Assembly: GCF_004118375.1 (NCBI RefSeq)
Contig: NZ_SDHX01000002.1
Location: 1,291,001-1,355,000 of the forward strand
Origin: Oleiharenicola lentus
GTDB lineage: Bacteria; Verrucomicrobiota; Verrucomicrobiia; Opitutales; Opitutaceae
DNA: 64,000 nt
Direction of reading: 5' to 3'
The notes under the pieces were generated by a model. It searched no databases. It was not told the DNA's origin and saw nothing but the letters and a program-made list of their open reading frames with translations. Of this stretch, positions 37,541-46,222 are shown piece by piece. Each line of letters opens with the position of its first letter. Position 1 is the stretch's first letter. The position numbers and the translations under genes were made by a program.

Positions 37541-38734
37541 TCAGCGGAACAGGCGCGTGGTGAATTCGCGGAGGTTGCGGCGCTCGGTCAGCCAGACGTG
37601 GCCGGTGCCTTCTGACACGTAATAGGCGTGTTTGATGCCGAGCTCCGTGAGCCGGGCATGGAAACCGTGAAATCCGGTCATCATGCGCTCGGGTTCGGCG
37701 CCGCCATGGCCGAGGAAGAGCAGCTTGGTGCTCGCGTTGAACTTCGCGGCATCGGCGAAGACGCCGCCGTAATAGGTCGCGGGATCGGCGATCGTGCCGC
37801 CGGTGCCGCTCAGGCCGCCGATGGAGGCGAAGAGGCCGGGTTGGCGCAGGCCGATCATGAAGGCCTGGCCGCCGCCCATCGAGAAACCGGCGATGGCGCG
37901 GTGTTCGCGATCGGCGATCGTGCGATAGTTGGCGTCCACGAGCGGAATCACGTCCTGCAGCAGGACCTGCTCGAAGGTGCCGAAGCGCGCGATCGTGCGG
38001 GCCTGCATCTCCGCCGGCGAGAGGTTGGCGTTGGCGCCGGGGCCGAAGGGCACCTCGGCCTCGCCGGGTTTCACGGCGTAGCCGCGCTCCATCACGATGA
38101 GCATCGGCTTCGCCTGCCCGGCGGCGATGAGGTTGTCCATGATCTGGGCCACGCGGCCCTGAATGGGCCAGGCGCGCTCGTCCTCGCCGCCGCCGTGCTG
38201 GAGGTAGAGCACGGGATAACGCGCGTCGCGGTTTTGGTCGTAGCCCGGTGGCGTGTAGAGGAAGAACCGGCGCGGACCCTGCGTGACCTTGGAGTGATAC
38301 CAGCGTTCGCGCACCTCGCCGTGCGGCACGTCCTGCGACTGATAGTAGGCGCCGGCGTCGCCCGGCTCGGGGATCTCGAGGCCGCTGGTCTGCTTGCCCG
38401 TGCCGTAGAAGGTCTCGCTGCCCGGGTCGTTGACCGCCACGCCGTCGATCACGAGCCAGTAGTAATGGAAACCCGGCACCTGCGGCTCGGTCGTCACCGT
38501 CCAGAAGCCCTCGGCGTCCTTCACGGCGTCGAAGGTCTGGTAGATGCGGAACTGCACGCGCTGCGCCTCGGGTGCCTTCACACGGAAGACGACGCGGTTG
38601 TCGGGCAGGAGCCGCGGGTAGGCAACGCCGGGAATGTTGGTTGCAGCCGGCACGCCGGGCGCCGGTTCGGCGGCGAGGACGGTCTGGGGCAGACCGGTCC
38701 CGAGGAGACAAAGGGCAAGGATGAGCGGGCGCAT
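37541..38734 (-). CDS. Two-domain CE1 esterase with N-terminal CBM48-like domain
   Basis: A 397-residue exported protein. After the signal peptide (to about residue 21) is a beta-sandwich (VVFRVKAPEAQRVQFRIY), the esterase-associated E-set/CBM48 type. A CE1 alpha/beta hydrolase follows with FFLYTPPGYDQNRDARYPVLYLQHG in outline, nucleophile GFSMGGGQAF and His in GTGHVWLTERR. It is paralogous to the esterase at 41764-42951. The gene lies 17 bases after GH97 in transcription order and 4 bases before the next gene's stop, so co-transcription is likely. Confidence 0.87.
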   Translation of the reverse strand: MRPLILALCLLGTGLPQTVLAAEPAPGVPAATNIPGVAYPRLLPDNRVVFRVKAPEAQRVQFRIYQTFDAVKDAEGFWTVTTEPQVPGFHYYWLVIDGVAVNDPGSETFYGTGKQTSGLEIPEPGDAGAYYQSQDVPHGEVRERWYHSKVTQGPRRFFLYTPPGYDQNRDARYPVLYLQHGGGEDERAWPIQGRVAQIMDNLIAAGQAKPMLIVMERGYAVKPGEAEVPFGPGANANLSPAEMQARTIARFGTFEQVLLQDVIPLVDANYRTIADREHRAIAGFSMGGGQAFMIGLRQPGLFASIGGLSGTGGTIADPATYYGGVFADAAKFNASTKLLFLGHGGAEPERMMTGFHGFHARLTELGIKHAYYVSEGTGHVWLTERRNLREFTTRLFR

Positions 38735-38738
38735 AAGC

Positions 38739-39842
38739 TTAGTTGGTTTTGATTTTCACCTGCCAATGGGTGGCGACGGTGCGGAGTTCGGCGAGGGTGA
38801 GGGGGATGACGGCGCCGTGCTTGGGACGCTCGAAGTTGGTGCCCTTCATCACGCCCTCGTTGAAGCGACCAAGGTGGCGGAAGGTTTTGAAGTCCTCGGT
38901 CTCGCTGAAGCCCATGTTGTTGGGCCGCGCGCCATAGACATCATACATGAGCACATAGGTGTTCGTGCCGGTGCGCTTGAAGATGTTCGGCGCCTCGGTG
39001 TCCACGGTCTCGGGATCGATGCGGTCAGGCGTCGGGGTGTAACCATCGGCGAGGCGGGCGGAGGAGGCGTAACGGATCTTGGCGCCGGCAACGTAGAACA
39101 TGTGCCAGGTACCGTCCACGAGCGTGAGGTCGGCGTCGATGCCGCCGATGCCGGGGATTTTTTGCGGCACGGTCACGAGCTTGGTGAACGCCTCGTCGGC
39201 GTGGGCCCAGAAGATGTTGGCGTGCTTGTTGCCGTAGCGGATCGTGAAGTAGACGACCATCTTTCCGGCAACGGGATCGTAAGTCGTCTGCGGCGCCCAC
39301 GCACAGTCGATGTCGCCGAGCTCGGGGAAGGCCAGGTCCACGCGAAAGATCGTGTGCGTCCAATGGATGAGGTCCCAGGATTTCATCAGCACGAGGGCGC
39401 GGTTGTTGCCCCAGCCGTATTTCTCCTCGGGGCGCTGCCAGCGGGTGTCGCGATGGCCGGCGCGCTGGCCGAAGATGTGGAGGTCGGTCATCGCGAGGTA
39501 GAACGCCCCGTCGGGCCCGCGCGCGATGTGCGGATCGCGCACGCCTTTCTGCTCAGCGAGCGCCGCGCCGGCGAAGACCGGATCGCCGCCGTTCACGTCG
39601 GTGAAGGTCGTCCCGTCGCGACTGATCGCGAAATACGCCGAATGCGTCTGGTCCTTGAAATACACCATGAGGTAGCCGCCCATATCCTTCTCCGATCGCG
39701 AGCCCGCGGTGGCGGGTTTCTCGAGCGAGGGCACGATGACCGTGCCCACCGGACGGCGCGAGGGCGCGGGTGCTGCCGGGGCTTGGCCGAAAGCGGTGGC
39801 CGCCGCGAGGGCGGCGAGGAGGAGGCAGGAGAAGTGTTTCAT
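38739..39842 (-). CDS. GH43-like glycosidase (arabinosidase type)
   Basis: A 367-residue exported five-bladed beta-propeller. The signal peptide ends near AFGQA. The catalytic base Asp is in GVRDPHIARGPDGAFYLAMT and the acid Glu in VDTEAPNIFKRTGTNTYVLM. The rest shows blade repeats (GGIDADLTLVDGTWHMFYVAG). Substrate class is arabinose- or xylose-containing glycan by family. The next gene starts 4 bases on. Confidence 0.82.
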   Translation of the reverse strand: MKHFSCLLLAALAAATAFGQAPAAPAPSRRPVGTVIVPSLEKPATAGSRSEKDMGGYLMVYFKDQTHSAYFAISRDGTTFTDVNGGDPVFAGAALAEQKGVRDPHIARGPDGAFYLAMTDLHIFGQRAGHRDTRWQRPEEKYGWGNNRALVLMKSWDLIHWTHTIFRVDLAFPELGDIDCAWAPQTTYDPVAGKMVVYFTIRYGNKHANIFWAHADEAFTKLVTVPQKIPGIGGIDADLTLVDGTWHMFYVAGAKIRYASSARLADGYTPTPDRIDPETVDTEAPNIFKRTGTNTYVLMYDVYGARPNNMGFSETEDFKTFRHLGRFNEGVMKGTNFERPKHGAVIPLTLAELRTVATHWQVKIKTN

Positions 39843-39851
39843 GGGAGAATT

Positions 39852-39949
39852 TGTAGGGCGAGGTCTCCGAACTCCGCTGTGGTTTCTTTTGGAGGGTCGG
39901 CGCTTGCGCCGACCTTGTGCGCGAGGTCGCCGCAAGCAGCGACCCTACA
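39852..39949. repeat. Compound extragenic repeat, both hairpin types
   Basis: The first part (39852-39878) is of the CTCCGA-loop type, TGTAGGGCGAGGT-CTCCGA-ACTCCGCT. The second (39891-39949) is of the CTTG/CAAG type: GGAGGGTCGGCG-CTTG-CGCCGACC and GGTCGCCGCAAGCAGCGACC, ending CCCTACA. Confidence 0.75.
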
Positions 39950-39988
39950 CAATCAGGCGGGATTCGGAGACCCCACCCGACAATGAGC

Positions 39989-41545
39989 TTACTGCGCCCA
40001 GGCCGCGCCTTCGGGGGTGCGACGCCAGGCAAAGTAGGAGTCGAGCACGGCGAGCGCGTCGGCGCTTGGCACGGGGCCGGGTTGCGCGGTGTTTTTGAAA
40101 TACATCACACGGCGGTCGCTGTCGGTGTAGCGCGGCCAGGCAGGCACGCCGGGGCCGTTGGGGTCCCCGCGCTTGGCGAAGTTCGTCCAGTAGGTGGACA
40201 CAGTGTCGGAGATGGCCCAGTCGCCCGGCGTGAGCTTGGCGTCGTTGCGGTCGTGGGTCTGGAACACATAGGGCACATCCACGCCGTGCGGCATGCCGTG
40301 GTCGGCGGACGGACCGTCCGCGGGACGCGCGGGATGCTGGTCGAAGTAGTAATAGAAGACCTTCGTCCGCCCGGCGCGGGCCTGGAGTGTCGCCCAAACC
40401 CAGGTATGCCAGCCGAAGGCGGCGTCACGCATGAGGTCGCGCGCGGTCTTCGGGACGGTCGTGGCCGTGGCGGGATAGGCGGCGAGCAGTTTTTCGGCGA
40501 AGGGGCCGTAGCGCTTCTCGACGTTGGCGCGGTATTCCTCGGGCGTTTTCTCGCGCGCGAAACTCAGGCCTTCGTCAGAGTTGATGCCGACGAGGATGTC
40601 CACGGCGTTGTATCGACCGGCCTCGTAGAGCTTGTGCTGGTCATCGGGGATGATGAAGCCGTCCACGATGGGCCAGGCGGCACCGCTCCCCCACCCGGCC
40701 GGGAGTTTGTCGGGTGGCAGTTTCCGCAGCTCGGCGATCGACGAGACACCAGCCTTCTGGACGAAGGCGACACCCGAGGCCTCGGCCTGCGCGAGCGTGC
40801 GCATGTTTTCGCCCGGATAGGTCGTCGGACGCGTCGGGCCGAAGGAACCGCCGCTCTGCGAGATCGCGCCGCGAAAGAGTCCTTTGGCCTCGGGCGACGC
40901 GCAGAGCATGCTGACGGAGATGCCGCCGGCGGATTCGCCGAAAATCGTGACCTTTGCGGGGTCGCCGCCGAAGGCAGCGATGTTGCGCTGCACCCACTTC
41001 AGGCCGGCGATCTGGTCCATCAGGCCCCAGTTGCCGGACGTCTTGCGTCCGGTTTCGGCGCTCAGCTCCGGATGCGCGAGGAAACCGAGCGGGCCGACGC
41101 GGTAGTTGATCGTGACCAGCACGACGCCCTTGCGCGCGAGGTGCTCGCCGTTGTGGACCGGCGTCGAGGTCGAGCCGAAGGAGAAACCGCCGCCATAGAT
41201 CCACACAAGCACGGGGAGCTTGTCGCCGGGCGACTTCGCCGGCGTCCAAACGTTGACGTAGAGACAGTCCTCGCTGACGCCGCCCTTGCCGTCGCCCTGG
41301 TAGGGATCGGGGCCGAACTTGTCGGCGGCGCGCACGCCCTCCCACTTTGCGGCGGGCTGCGGCGCGCGCCAGCGGAGATCGCCGACCGGCGGCACCGCGA
41401 AGGGAATGCCTTTGTAGACGGCGAGGTCCTTTTCGGTCACGCCCTGCACGAGACCGGTGTCGGTCCGGACGGGCGCGGGAGCCTGGGCGAAGCCGAGCGT
41501 GGCGGCGGCGAGGGCGAAGAGGGCAATCAAGGCAGGGGTTTTCAT
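39989..41545 (-). CDS. Type B carboxylesterase
   Basis: A 518-residue exported esterase. The signal peptide ends near GFAQA. Family signatures are GIPFAVPPVGDLRWRAPQP, SEDCLYVNVWTPA, VLVWIYGGGFSFGS and the nucleophile elbow FGESAGG. The charge-relay Glu is in GINSDEG, and the His is in GMPHGVDVPYVF. It hydrolyses carboxylic esters, here probably glycan acyl groups, though family members have wide substrates. It has its own leader with a repeat on each side. Confidence 0.9.
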   Translation of the reverse strand: MKTPALIALFALAAATLGFAQAPAPVRTDTGLVQGVTEKDLAVYKGIPFAVPPVGDLRWRAPQPAAKWEGVRAADKFGPDPYQGDGKGGVSEDCLYVNVWTPAKSPGDKLPVLVWIYGGGFSFGSTSTPVHNGEHLARKGVVLVTINYRVGPLGFLAHPELSAETGRKTSGNWGLMDQIAGLKWVQRNIAAFGGDPAKVTIFGESAGGISVSMLCASPEAKGLFRGAISQSGGSFGPTRPTTYPGENMRTLAQAEASGVAFVQKAGVSSIAELRKLPPDKLPAGWGSGAAWPIVDGFIIPDDQHKLYEAGRYNAVDILVGINSDEGLSFAREKTPEEYRANVEKRYGPFAEKLLAAYPATATTVPKTARDLMRDAAFGWHTWVWATLQARAGRTKVFYYYFDQHPARPADGPSADHGMPHGVDVPYVFQTHDRNDAKLTPGDWAISDTVSTYWTNFAKRGDPNGPGVPAWPRYTDSDRRVMYFKNTAQPGPVPSADALAVLDSYFAWRRTPEGAAWAQ

Positions 41546-41591
41546 CGGGAAAATTGAGGGTGCATGGGTATGTTTATTTCAAACACAGACC

Positions 41592-41684
41592 GTCATTCTG
41601 AGCGTAGCGAAGAATCCAAGGGGCGGACGTCTCCTGTTGGGTTGTCGTATGTGCACCTGGATCCTTCGCGGGGCTCAGGATGAC
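41592..41684. repeat. CTGAGCG-type dispersed inverted repeat
   Basis: The left arm GTCATTCTGAGCGTAGCGAA continues GAATCC and is matched in inverse orientation by GGATCCTTCGCGGGGCTCAG continuing GATGAC at the right. Repeats with the CTGAGCG...GCGAAGGATCC theme are widespread in bacterial chromosomes. The element fills the 218-base gap before the type B esterase gene. Confidence 0.7.
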
Positions 41685-41763
41685 AGGGATGGGAGTTTTG
41701 CAGGGTGTGACGCGTGTCCAGGTCGCTCGTGAAGGTAGAGTTCTGCTGATCGAGAAAATCCCC

Positions 41764-42951
41764 TCATTTCTGGCGCCAGAGGTTGGGCAGGAAGCGTTCA
41801 TGGAGGAGGTGGCGCCAGGTGGCCCAGTCGTGGGCGCCGTTGCCGCCGACGTAATACTCGTGCTTGATGCCGTGCTTCACGAGGGCCTGGCGGAGGTTCT
41901 CGCTGCGCTCGCCCATGCGGCCGTTGTTCTCGCGCGTGCCCAGACCCACGAAGAGGTAGGCAATCTTCGCGTTCACGTCAGGCGTGTTGAGGAAGGTGGC
42001 GAAGGATTTCTCGGTGTCGAAATCGCCGGCGCTGAGCACGCCAAAGTTGGCGAACAGGTCGAGCGAGTTGAAGCCGACGTACATCGTGTGGCGCCCGCCC
42101 ATCGAGAGTCCGGAAAGCGCGCGGCCCCGGGGATCGCGGCGCACGGAATACTCGCGCTCCACGAGCGGGATGACGTGCGAGCGCAGCTCGGCCTCGAATT
42201 TCTTGAAGGTCAGCTCGGTGTGCTTCGGATGGTTGCGGTGCACGACCTGGTTGTTGGGGATCACGATGACCATCGGCTCGGCCTTCTTCTCGGCGAGCAG
42301 GTTGTCCATGATGAAGTTCACGCGGCCGTCGTAGATCCAGTTGTGCGGGAGCTCGCCGCTGCCGCCGACGAGGTAAAGCACCGGGTAGGTCTTGGTGCGG
42401 TCGTAGCCGGGCGGCGTATAGACGAAGAGGTCGCGCTCACCCGCGGTGACGTCGGAGTGGTAGATGTGCCGCGTGATCGTGCCATGCGGGACGGGGCGCG
42501 CGTCGTAGTAGGCCGGGCCGTCGCCGTGAACGATGAGTTGGCTGTAAGGCGGCATGCCGGTGAAGGCCGCCTGCGTGTTGCTCGGGTCGACCACCTGCAC
42601 GCCGTCAACGCGGATGAGGTAGGCATACATGTCGGGCGGCAGCGGCCCGAGCGTGAGTGTCCAGATGCCGTCGGCGCCCTTGGTGAAGGGAAGCGTCTCG
42701 CCCCAATTGCGGCCGAGGGCGGCGAGCACGGCGCCGTTCAGCTCGACGTTCTGTGCATCGGGCGCCTTCACGCGGAACGTCACGGTGCGGTCAGCGTGGA
42801 CCTCGGGCGAGTTGAGCGGCGCGCTGAAGGGCACGAGGCCCTCGGCGTTGCGCTGCGGGTCCCAGTCGAGATTCACGTTGGCTTGCTGGGCGCGGATAAA
42901 TCCGGGTGCAAGCAGGGCGGCGGCGAGGGTGAGCGTGAAGAGGGGTTTCAT
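41764..42951 (-). CDS. Two-domain CE1 esterase with N-terminal CBM48-like domain (second copy)
   Basis: A 395-residue exported protein paralogous to that at 37541-38734. After the signal peptide (ends near IRAQQ) is a beta-sandwich (VTFRVKAPDAQNVELNGAVL), then the CE1 hydrolase: LFVYTPPGYDRTKTYPVLYL, nucleophile GLSMGGRHTM and His in GGNGAHDWATWRH. It probably removes acyl or feruloyl groups from arabinoxylan-like chains. Mid-cluster position, own leader. Confidence 0.87.
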   Translation of the reverse strand: MKPLFTLTLAAALLAPGFIRAQQANVNLDWDPQRNAEGLVPFSAPLNSPEVHADRTVTFRVKAPDAQNVELNGAVLAALGRNWGETLPFTKGADGIWTLTLGPLPPDMYAYLIRVDGVQVVDPSNTQAAFTGMPPYSQLIVHGDGPAYYDARPVPHGTITRHIYHSDVTAGERDLFVYTPPGYDRTKTYPVLYLVGGSGELPHNWIYDGRVNFIMDNLLAEKKAEPMVIVIPNNQVVHRNHPKHTELTFKKFEAELRSHVIPLVEREYSVRRDPRGRALSGLSMGGRHTMYVGFNSLDLFANFGVLSAGDFDTEKSFATFLNTPDVNAKIAYLFVGLGTRENNGRMGERSENLRQALVKHGIKHEYYVGGNGAHDWATWRHLLHERFLPNLWRQK

Positions 42952-42959
42952 TGGAGGGG

Positions 42960-43051
42960 TGTAGCGCGGGGTTCGGAGACCACGCCCGATTATGTAGGGT
43001 CGCTGCTTGCGGCGACCTCGCGCGGAGGTCGACCCAAGGGCCGACCCTACA
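42960..43051. repeat. Compound extragenic repeat, both hairpin types
   Basis: The TCGGAG-loop hairpin TGTAGCGCGGGGT-TCGGAG-ACCACGCCC (42960-42987) is followed by a full CTTG/CAAG element (42993-43051) with TGTAGGG and CCCTACA ends: GGTCGCTG-CTTG-CGGCGACC and GGTCGACC-CAAG-GGCCGACC. Confidence 0.78.
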
Positions 43052-43052
43052 C

Positions 43053-44600
43053 TTATTGCTTCAGGGCGATCTCCAACTGGGTGAAGGAATGCGCCGGGAA
43101 GGTGTGGGCGAGGCGGTTGCCGGTGAACGCGAGGTCGGTGGTGACGGTGCGCACCTGCTCCGCGGTGGCGGTGTTGGTGGCGGCGGTGGAATCGGCGTTG
43201 ATGAGGTGCACGCGGCCCTTGCCGGTGTAGGCGCCGGACTGGAGCTCGACGTCGGCGGCGATGGCGTCGGTCTCGCTGCGGTTCACCACGTTGACCAGCA
43301 GCTTGCCGTCGGCCGCATTGAGCACGGCGGTGACGTCGAGCGTGGGAATGTCCTTGAACGCCTTGTTGCTGTAAGTGGCGCAGCGCAGGTGGACGTCGAG
43401 CGCGGTGCCGCGGCAGTGGTTCGAGTAGAGGAAGAACGGATAGTAAAGCGAGGTCTTGTAGCCGCCCTCAGGGGTGATGCCGGTGAGGCTGGTCAGGAAG
43501 GTGAGGTTGGCCATCTTGACGATGTCGGCGTGGCGGATGAAGGCGTTCAGGTGCTGGGCCAGCAGCAACGGGCCGGCGAGGGTGTTGCCCCGTGCCCCGT
43601 ATTCGTCGAACGAGATGTAGATCGGCCGGTCCGTCTCGGATTTGACCATGGCCTTCTGAATCTGGCCCTTCGTGACCTGGATGATCCGGTCGATCTCCAT
43701 GCCGAGGGACATCTCGTCGGCGAAGGTCGGTTTCTCGATGCCGCGCAGGACCTGGAACACGTATCGGTGCAGGGAAATGTAGTCCACGTAACCGGCCATC
43801 TGATCGAGCACGTAGTCGTTCCAGTCGGTCCAGCCGTCCTTGGGGTCGTAGCGTTTCGTGACGAGCGGGTAGTTCGACGAGCCGGCGGCGACCAGTTTGA
43901 TATCCTTGTCCACCGCGCTCATCATCTTGGCGGCCTCGATGGCGAACTTCGTGTAGTCCTCCTTGTTCTTGTAGCCGAGCTGCCACGGACCGTCGGGTTC
44001 GTTGCCGAGGGCCCAGTATTTCACCTTGAAGGGCTCGGGGTGGCCGTGCTTCACGCGCAGGTCGGCGTAGCGCGTGCCGGCCGGCGCGTTGCAATACTCC
44101 ACCCAGCGCGCGGCCTCGTCGATCGTGCCGGTGCCGGCGTTGATGCAGATAAAATTCTCCGCCCCGACCAGGTTGCAAAAGGCCACATACTCGTCGGTGC
44201 CCATCTGGTTCGATTCCTTGCGCGTGCGCGACAGGTCGAGCGAGACCGGGCGGGCGGCCTTCGGGCCGATGCCGTCCATCCAGTTGTAACCCGACACGAA
44301 ATTGCCGCCGGGCCAGCGGACGGCCGTGACCTTCAGCTCCTTGATCTGCTGCAGATATTCCTTGCGGAAGCCGTTCTCGTCGGAGTGCGGCGAGGCCGGA
44401 TCATACAGCGGGCCATAGACGATGTCGGGGCGATCGCCGCGGGAGAGCGGCTCGAGGAAGCTGCCGTAGATGTTGGGGTCGATCGCGCTGATGGTGCGGT
44501 CGAGGTCGATCTTGATAAGAGCGGGCTCACCGGCCGAGAGGCGGCCGAGGAGCACTCCGGTCATCAGGAAGGAGCCGAGCAGGAGGGCGGATTTTTTCAT
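43053..44600 (-). CDS. GH51 alpha-L-arabinofuranosidase (short form)
   Basis: A 515-residue exported GH51 enzyme. The signal peptide is about residues 1-23. Acid/base Glu is in KYWALGNEPDGPWQLG and nucleophile Glu in ISFDEYGARG. Other family segments are IYGSFLEPLSRGD and VRWPGGNFVSGYNWMDGIGP. It removes terminal alpha-L-arabinofuranose from arabinan or arabinoxylan. A second GH51 of different length lies at 50908-52899. Confidence 0.92.
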   Translation of the reverse strand: MKKSALLLGSFLMTGVLLGRLSAGEPALIKIDLDRTISAIDPNIYGSFLEPLSRGDRPDIVYGPLYDPASPHSDENGFRKEYLQQIKELKVTAVRWPGGNFVSGYNWMDGIGPKAARPVSLDLSRTRKESNQMGTDEYVAFCNLVGAENFICINAGTGTIDEAARWVEYCNAPAGTRYADLRVKHGHPEPFKVKYWALGNEPDGPWQLGYKNKEDYTKFAIEAAKMMSAVDKDIKLVAAGSSNYPLVTKRYDPKDGWTDWNDYVLDQMAGYVDYISLHRYVFQVLRGIEKPTFADEMSLGMEIDRIIQVTKGQIQKAMVKSETDRPIYISFDEYGARGNTLAGPLLLAQHLNAFIRHADIVKMANLTFLTSLTGITPEGGYKTSLYYPFFLYSNHCRGTALDVHLRCATYSNKAFKDIPTLDVTAVLNAADGKLLVNVVNRSETDAIAADVELQSGAYTGKGRVHLINADSTAATNTATAEQVRTVTTDLAFTGNRLAHTFPAHSFTQLEIALKQ

Positions 44601-44611
44601 GGGGTAGAAGC

Positions 44612-44643
44612 TGTAGGGTGGGGTTCGGAGATCCCACCCTACA
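44612..44643. repeat. Single TCGGAG-loop hairpin repeat
   Basis: TGTAGGGTGGGGT-TCGGAG-ATCCCACCCTACA is a 13-bp stem with one G-T wobble. Against the 50673 and 50879 members the stem carries a T-A pair in place of C-G, so pairing is kept while the sequence changes. Confidence 0.8.
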
Positions 44644-44649
44644 ACGAAA

Positions 44650-45624
44650 TCACTTGGCCGCTTGTGCCTTCAGGAAGCCGTTGTGGTCGAGCCAGTGGGT
44701 GAAGGGTTCGAACCAGTAGTAGGTGGGATGACCGGGATAACCCATGCCGAAGCCGTGGCCGCCGTCCTGATAGAGATGGAATTCCACCGGCTTCTTGGCG
44801 TCATACCACGACTTGATCAGGCCGAACTGGCCGTTGAAGAGGAAGTCGTTGGCGGCAATGGCCACGAACAACGGCGGGGCATCTTTCGGCACCTCGACCG
44901 GGCCCATGCCGCCGTAGATCGGGGCGATGAAGGCCAGCTTCATGGTCTTGGAATTGAGCGTGCAGTGCATCGTCAGCCCCGCGCCGGCGGAGAAACCCAT
45001 CATGCCGATGCGGCTGGTGTCCACGCCCCACTCCTTGGCGCGGGAAAGAATGAGCGCATAGGCGGCCTCGGCGTCGGCCAGCTGGTTGGTGAGGTCCGGG
45101 CGCGGCGGCCGCGGGGGCTCGGCCGCGGCCGGAGCCGCTCCGCCGGCGGCCCCCCCGGCGGGCGGGGTCACGGCGGCGAAGGTGCGGTTCATGGATTGCT
45201 GGAGGCCCTCGATCGTGGGCGGAGTTGGGATGAGGCGATACTTGAGCACGAAGGCGGCGACGCCCCGGTCGTTGAGGGCCTTCGCGATCTTCCAGCCCTC
45301 GTTGTTGATGGACAGCCAGCGGAAGCCGCCGCCGGGCGCCACGATGACGGCGGTGCCGTTGGCCTTGGCCGGATCGGGCAGATAGGGCGTGAGCGTGGCG
45401 GTGGTGACGTTGCGCACCATCGGTTCGCCCCACTGGCGGAACCAGCTTTCGGAGGCCGGTTGGTTCTCGACGCCGCCCGTGCCGAGCACGATGGCGTTCG
45501 GCTCCGGAATGGGATCCAGCGGGTAGATGGTGCCGTCCTGCGCAAAGGCGGACACGGCGAGGGTGAGCAAAGCGGCCAGCGCGGAGGCTCTGGCCAGTTT
45601 CAGGAACGAGGCGGGCATGGACAT
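44650..45624 (-). CDS. Alpha/beta hydrolase, acetyl-esterase-like
   Basis: A 324-residue exported esterase. The signal peptide ends near AFAQD. Motifs are VIVAPGGGFRWLSINNEG (oxyanion region), nucleophile GMMGFSAGAGLTM and His in QDGGHGFGMG. Residues about 150-172 form a low-complexity Ala/Gly/Pro insertion (AGGAAGGAAPAAAEPPRPPR). Related enzymes deacetylate xylan or other glycans. Two strong palindromic operator candidates lie 310-390 bases upstream. Confidence 0.88.
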   Translation of the reverse strand: MSMPASFLKLARASALAALLTLAVSAFAQDGTIYPLDPIPEPNAIVLGTGGVENQPASESWFRQWGEPMVRNVTTATLTPYLPDPAKANGTAVIVAPGGGFRWLSINNEGWKIAKALNDRGVAAFVLKYRLIPTPPTIEGLQQSMNRTFAAVTPPAGGAAGGAAPAAAEPPRPPRPDLTNQLADAEAAYALILSRAKEWGVDTSRIGMMGFSAGAGLTMHCTLNSKTMKLAFIAPIYGGMGPVEVPKDAPPLFVAIAANDFLFNGQFGLIKSWYDAKKPVEFHLYQDGGHGFGMGYPGHPTYYWFEPFTHWLDHNGFLKAQAAK

Positions 45625-45935
45625 GGCGGGGTTGGGGGGCGGGTTTGCAGTTTGCGATGAACGCAGGGGAAGGCTGACCGACCGCGGGGCAAAGCTAGGG
45701 AATTTGCTGCGGGCGGACCTGCAAAAGACTGGGAGCAGGCATAGGATTTTAATCCGCGGGCGGCAAACCGGCGCGCAGGATTACCGTTCAGTGAACTGAG
45801 GGAAGGCATCACGGTGAAAATCGCGCCGCATCGAAACGTGGAGCCGGTCGCCGCCGCGTAAAATAATGGCGTCTCCAAGATCGCCGCTTCCGGCGTAAGG
45901 TAGCCCGGTTCGTGCTCCCACCGAGCAACCCGGCG

Positions 45936-45956
45936 AATGTTCGTAATACGAACATT
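45936..45956. promoter_or_regulatory. Twin operator candidate 1 (21-bp palindrome)
   Basis: Perfect 10-bp arms AATGTTCGTA and TACGAACATT around a single central A. The other copy (centre T) lies 54 bases away, centre to centre (about five helical turns). Confidence 0.7.
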
Positions 45957-45987
45957 GGTCGGGGAACGTTACTCTGGGACACCCGGC

Positions 45988-46012
45988 CCAATGTTCGTAT
46001 TACGAACATTGG
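45988..46012. promoter_or_regulatory. Twin operator candidate 2 (25-bp palindrome)
   Basis: The same arms, extended by two bases to CCAATGTTCGTA and TACGAACATTGG, around a central T. Perfect symmetry over 25 bp. Spacing to copy 1 suits cooperative binding of a dimeric regulator. Confidence 0.72.
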
Positions 46013-46222
46013 CGGGTGGAGTTGTGGTGTGCGGGCGGCGGAAAAGCCGAACCGATGGAAATGGTGGGCAGGGGTTGGGATCAGGCCGACTTGGATGACA
46101 TCGACCCTGGGCGCGAGACACGCTGCGGGACGTTCGCGCCGGGGCTTTCGCTCATTGCTCCAAGCACTGGAGGGCTGGCCTTACGGCGTGCCCGCCCGCT
46201 AAGACGCGGGGTCTCCCTCGAA

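Larger units (their letters stand above)
45625..46222. other. 598-base gap without genes, with operator candidates
   Basis: No convincing gene is seen. The gap holds two long palindromes (45936-45956 and 45988-46012), a smaller one TCAGTGAACTGA (45788-45799) and an AT-richer stretch near 45750 (GGATTTTAATCC). It is the largest gap in the enzyme cluster and lies between the esterase at 44650 and the CE6-like esterase at 46223, both on the reverse strand. It probably carries the promoter region of the former. Confidence 0.6.

Noticed and set aside
45809-46202. Small genes over the palindromes (either strand)
   Set aside because: The open frames are produced by the palindromes themselves, lack ribosome-binding sites and have no recognisable family.
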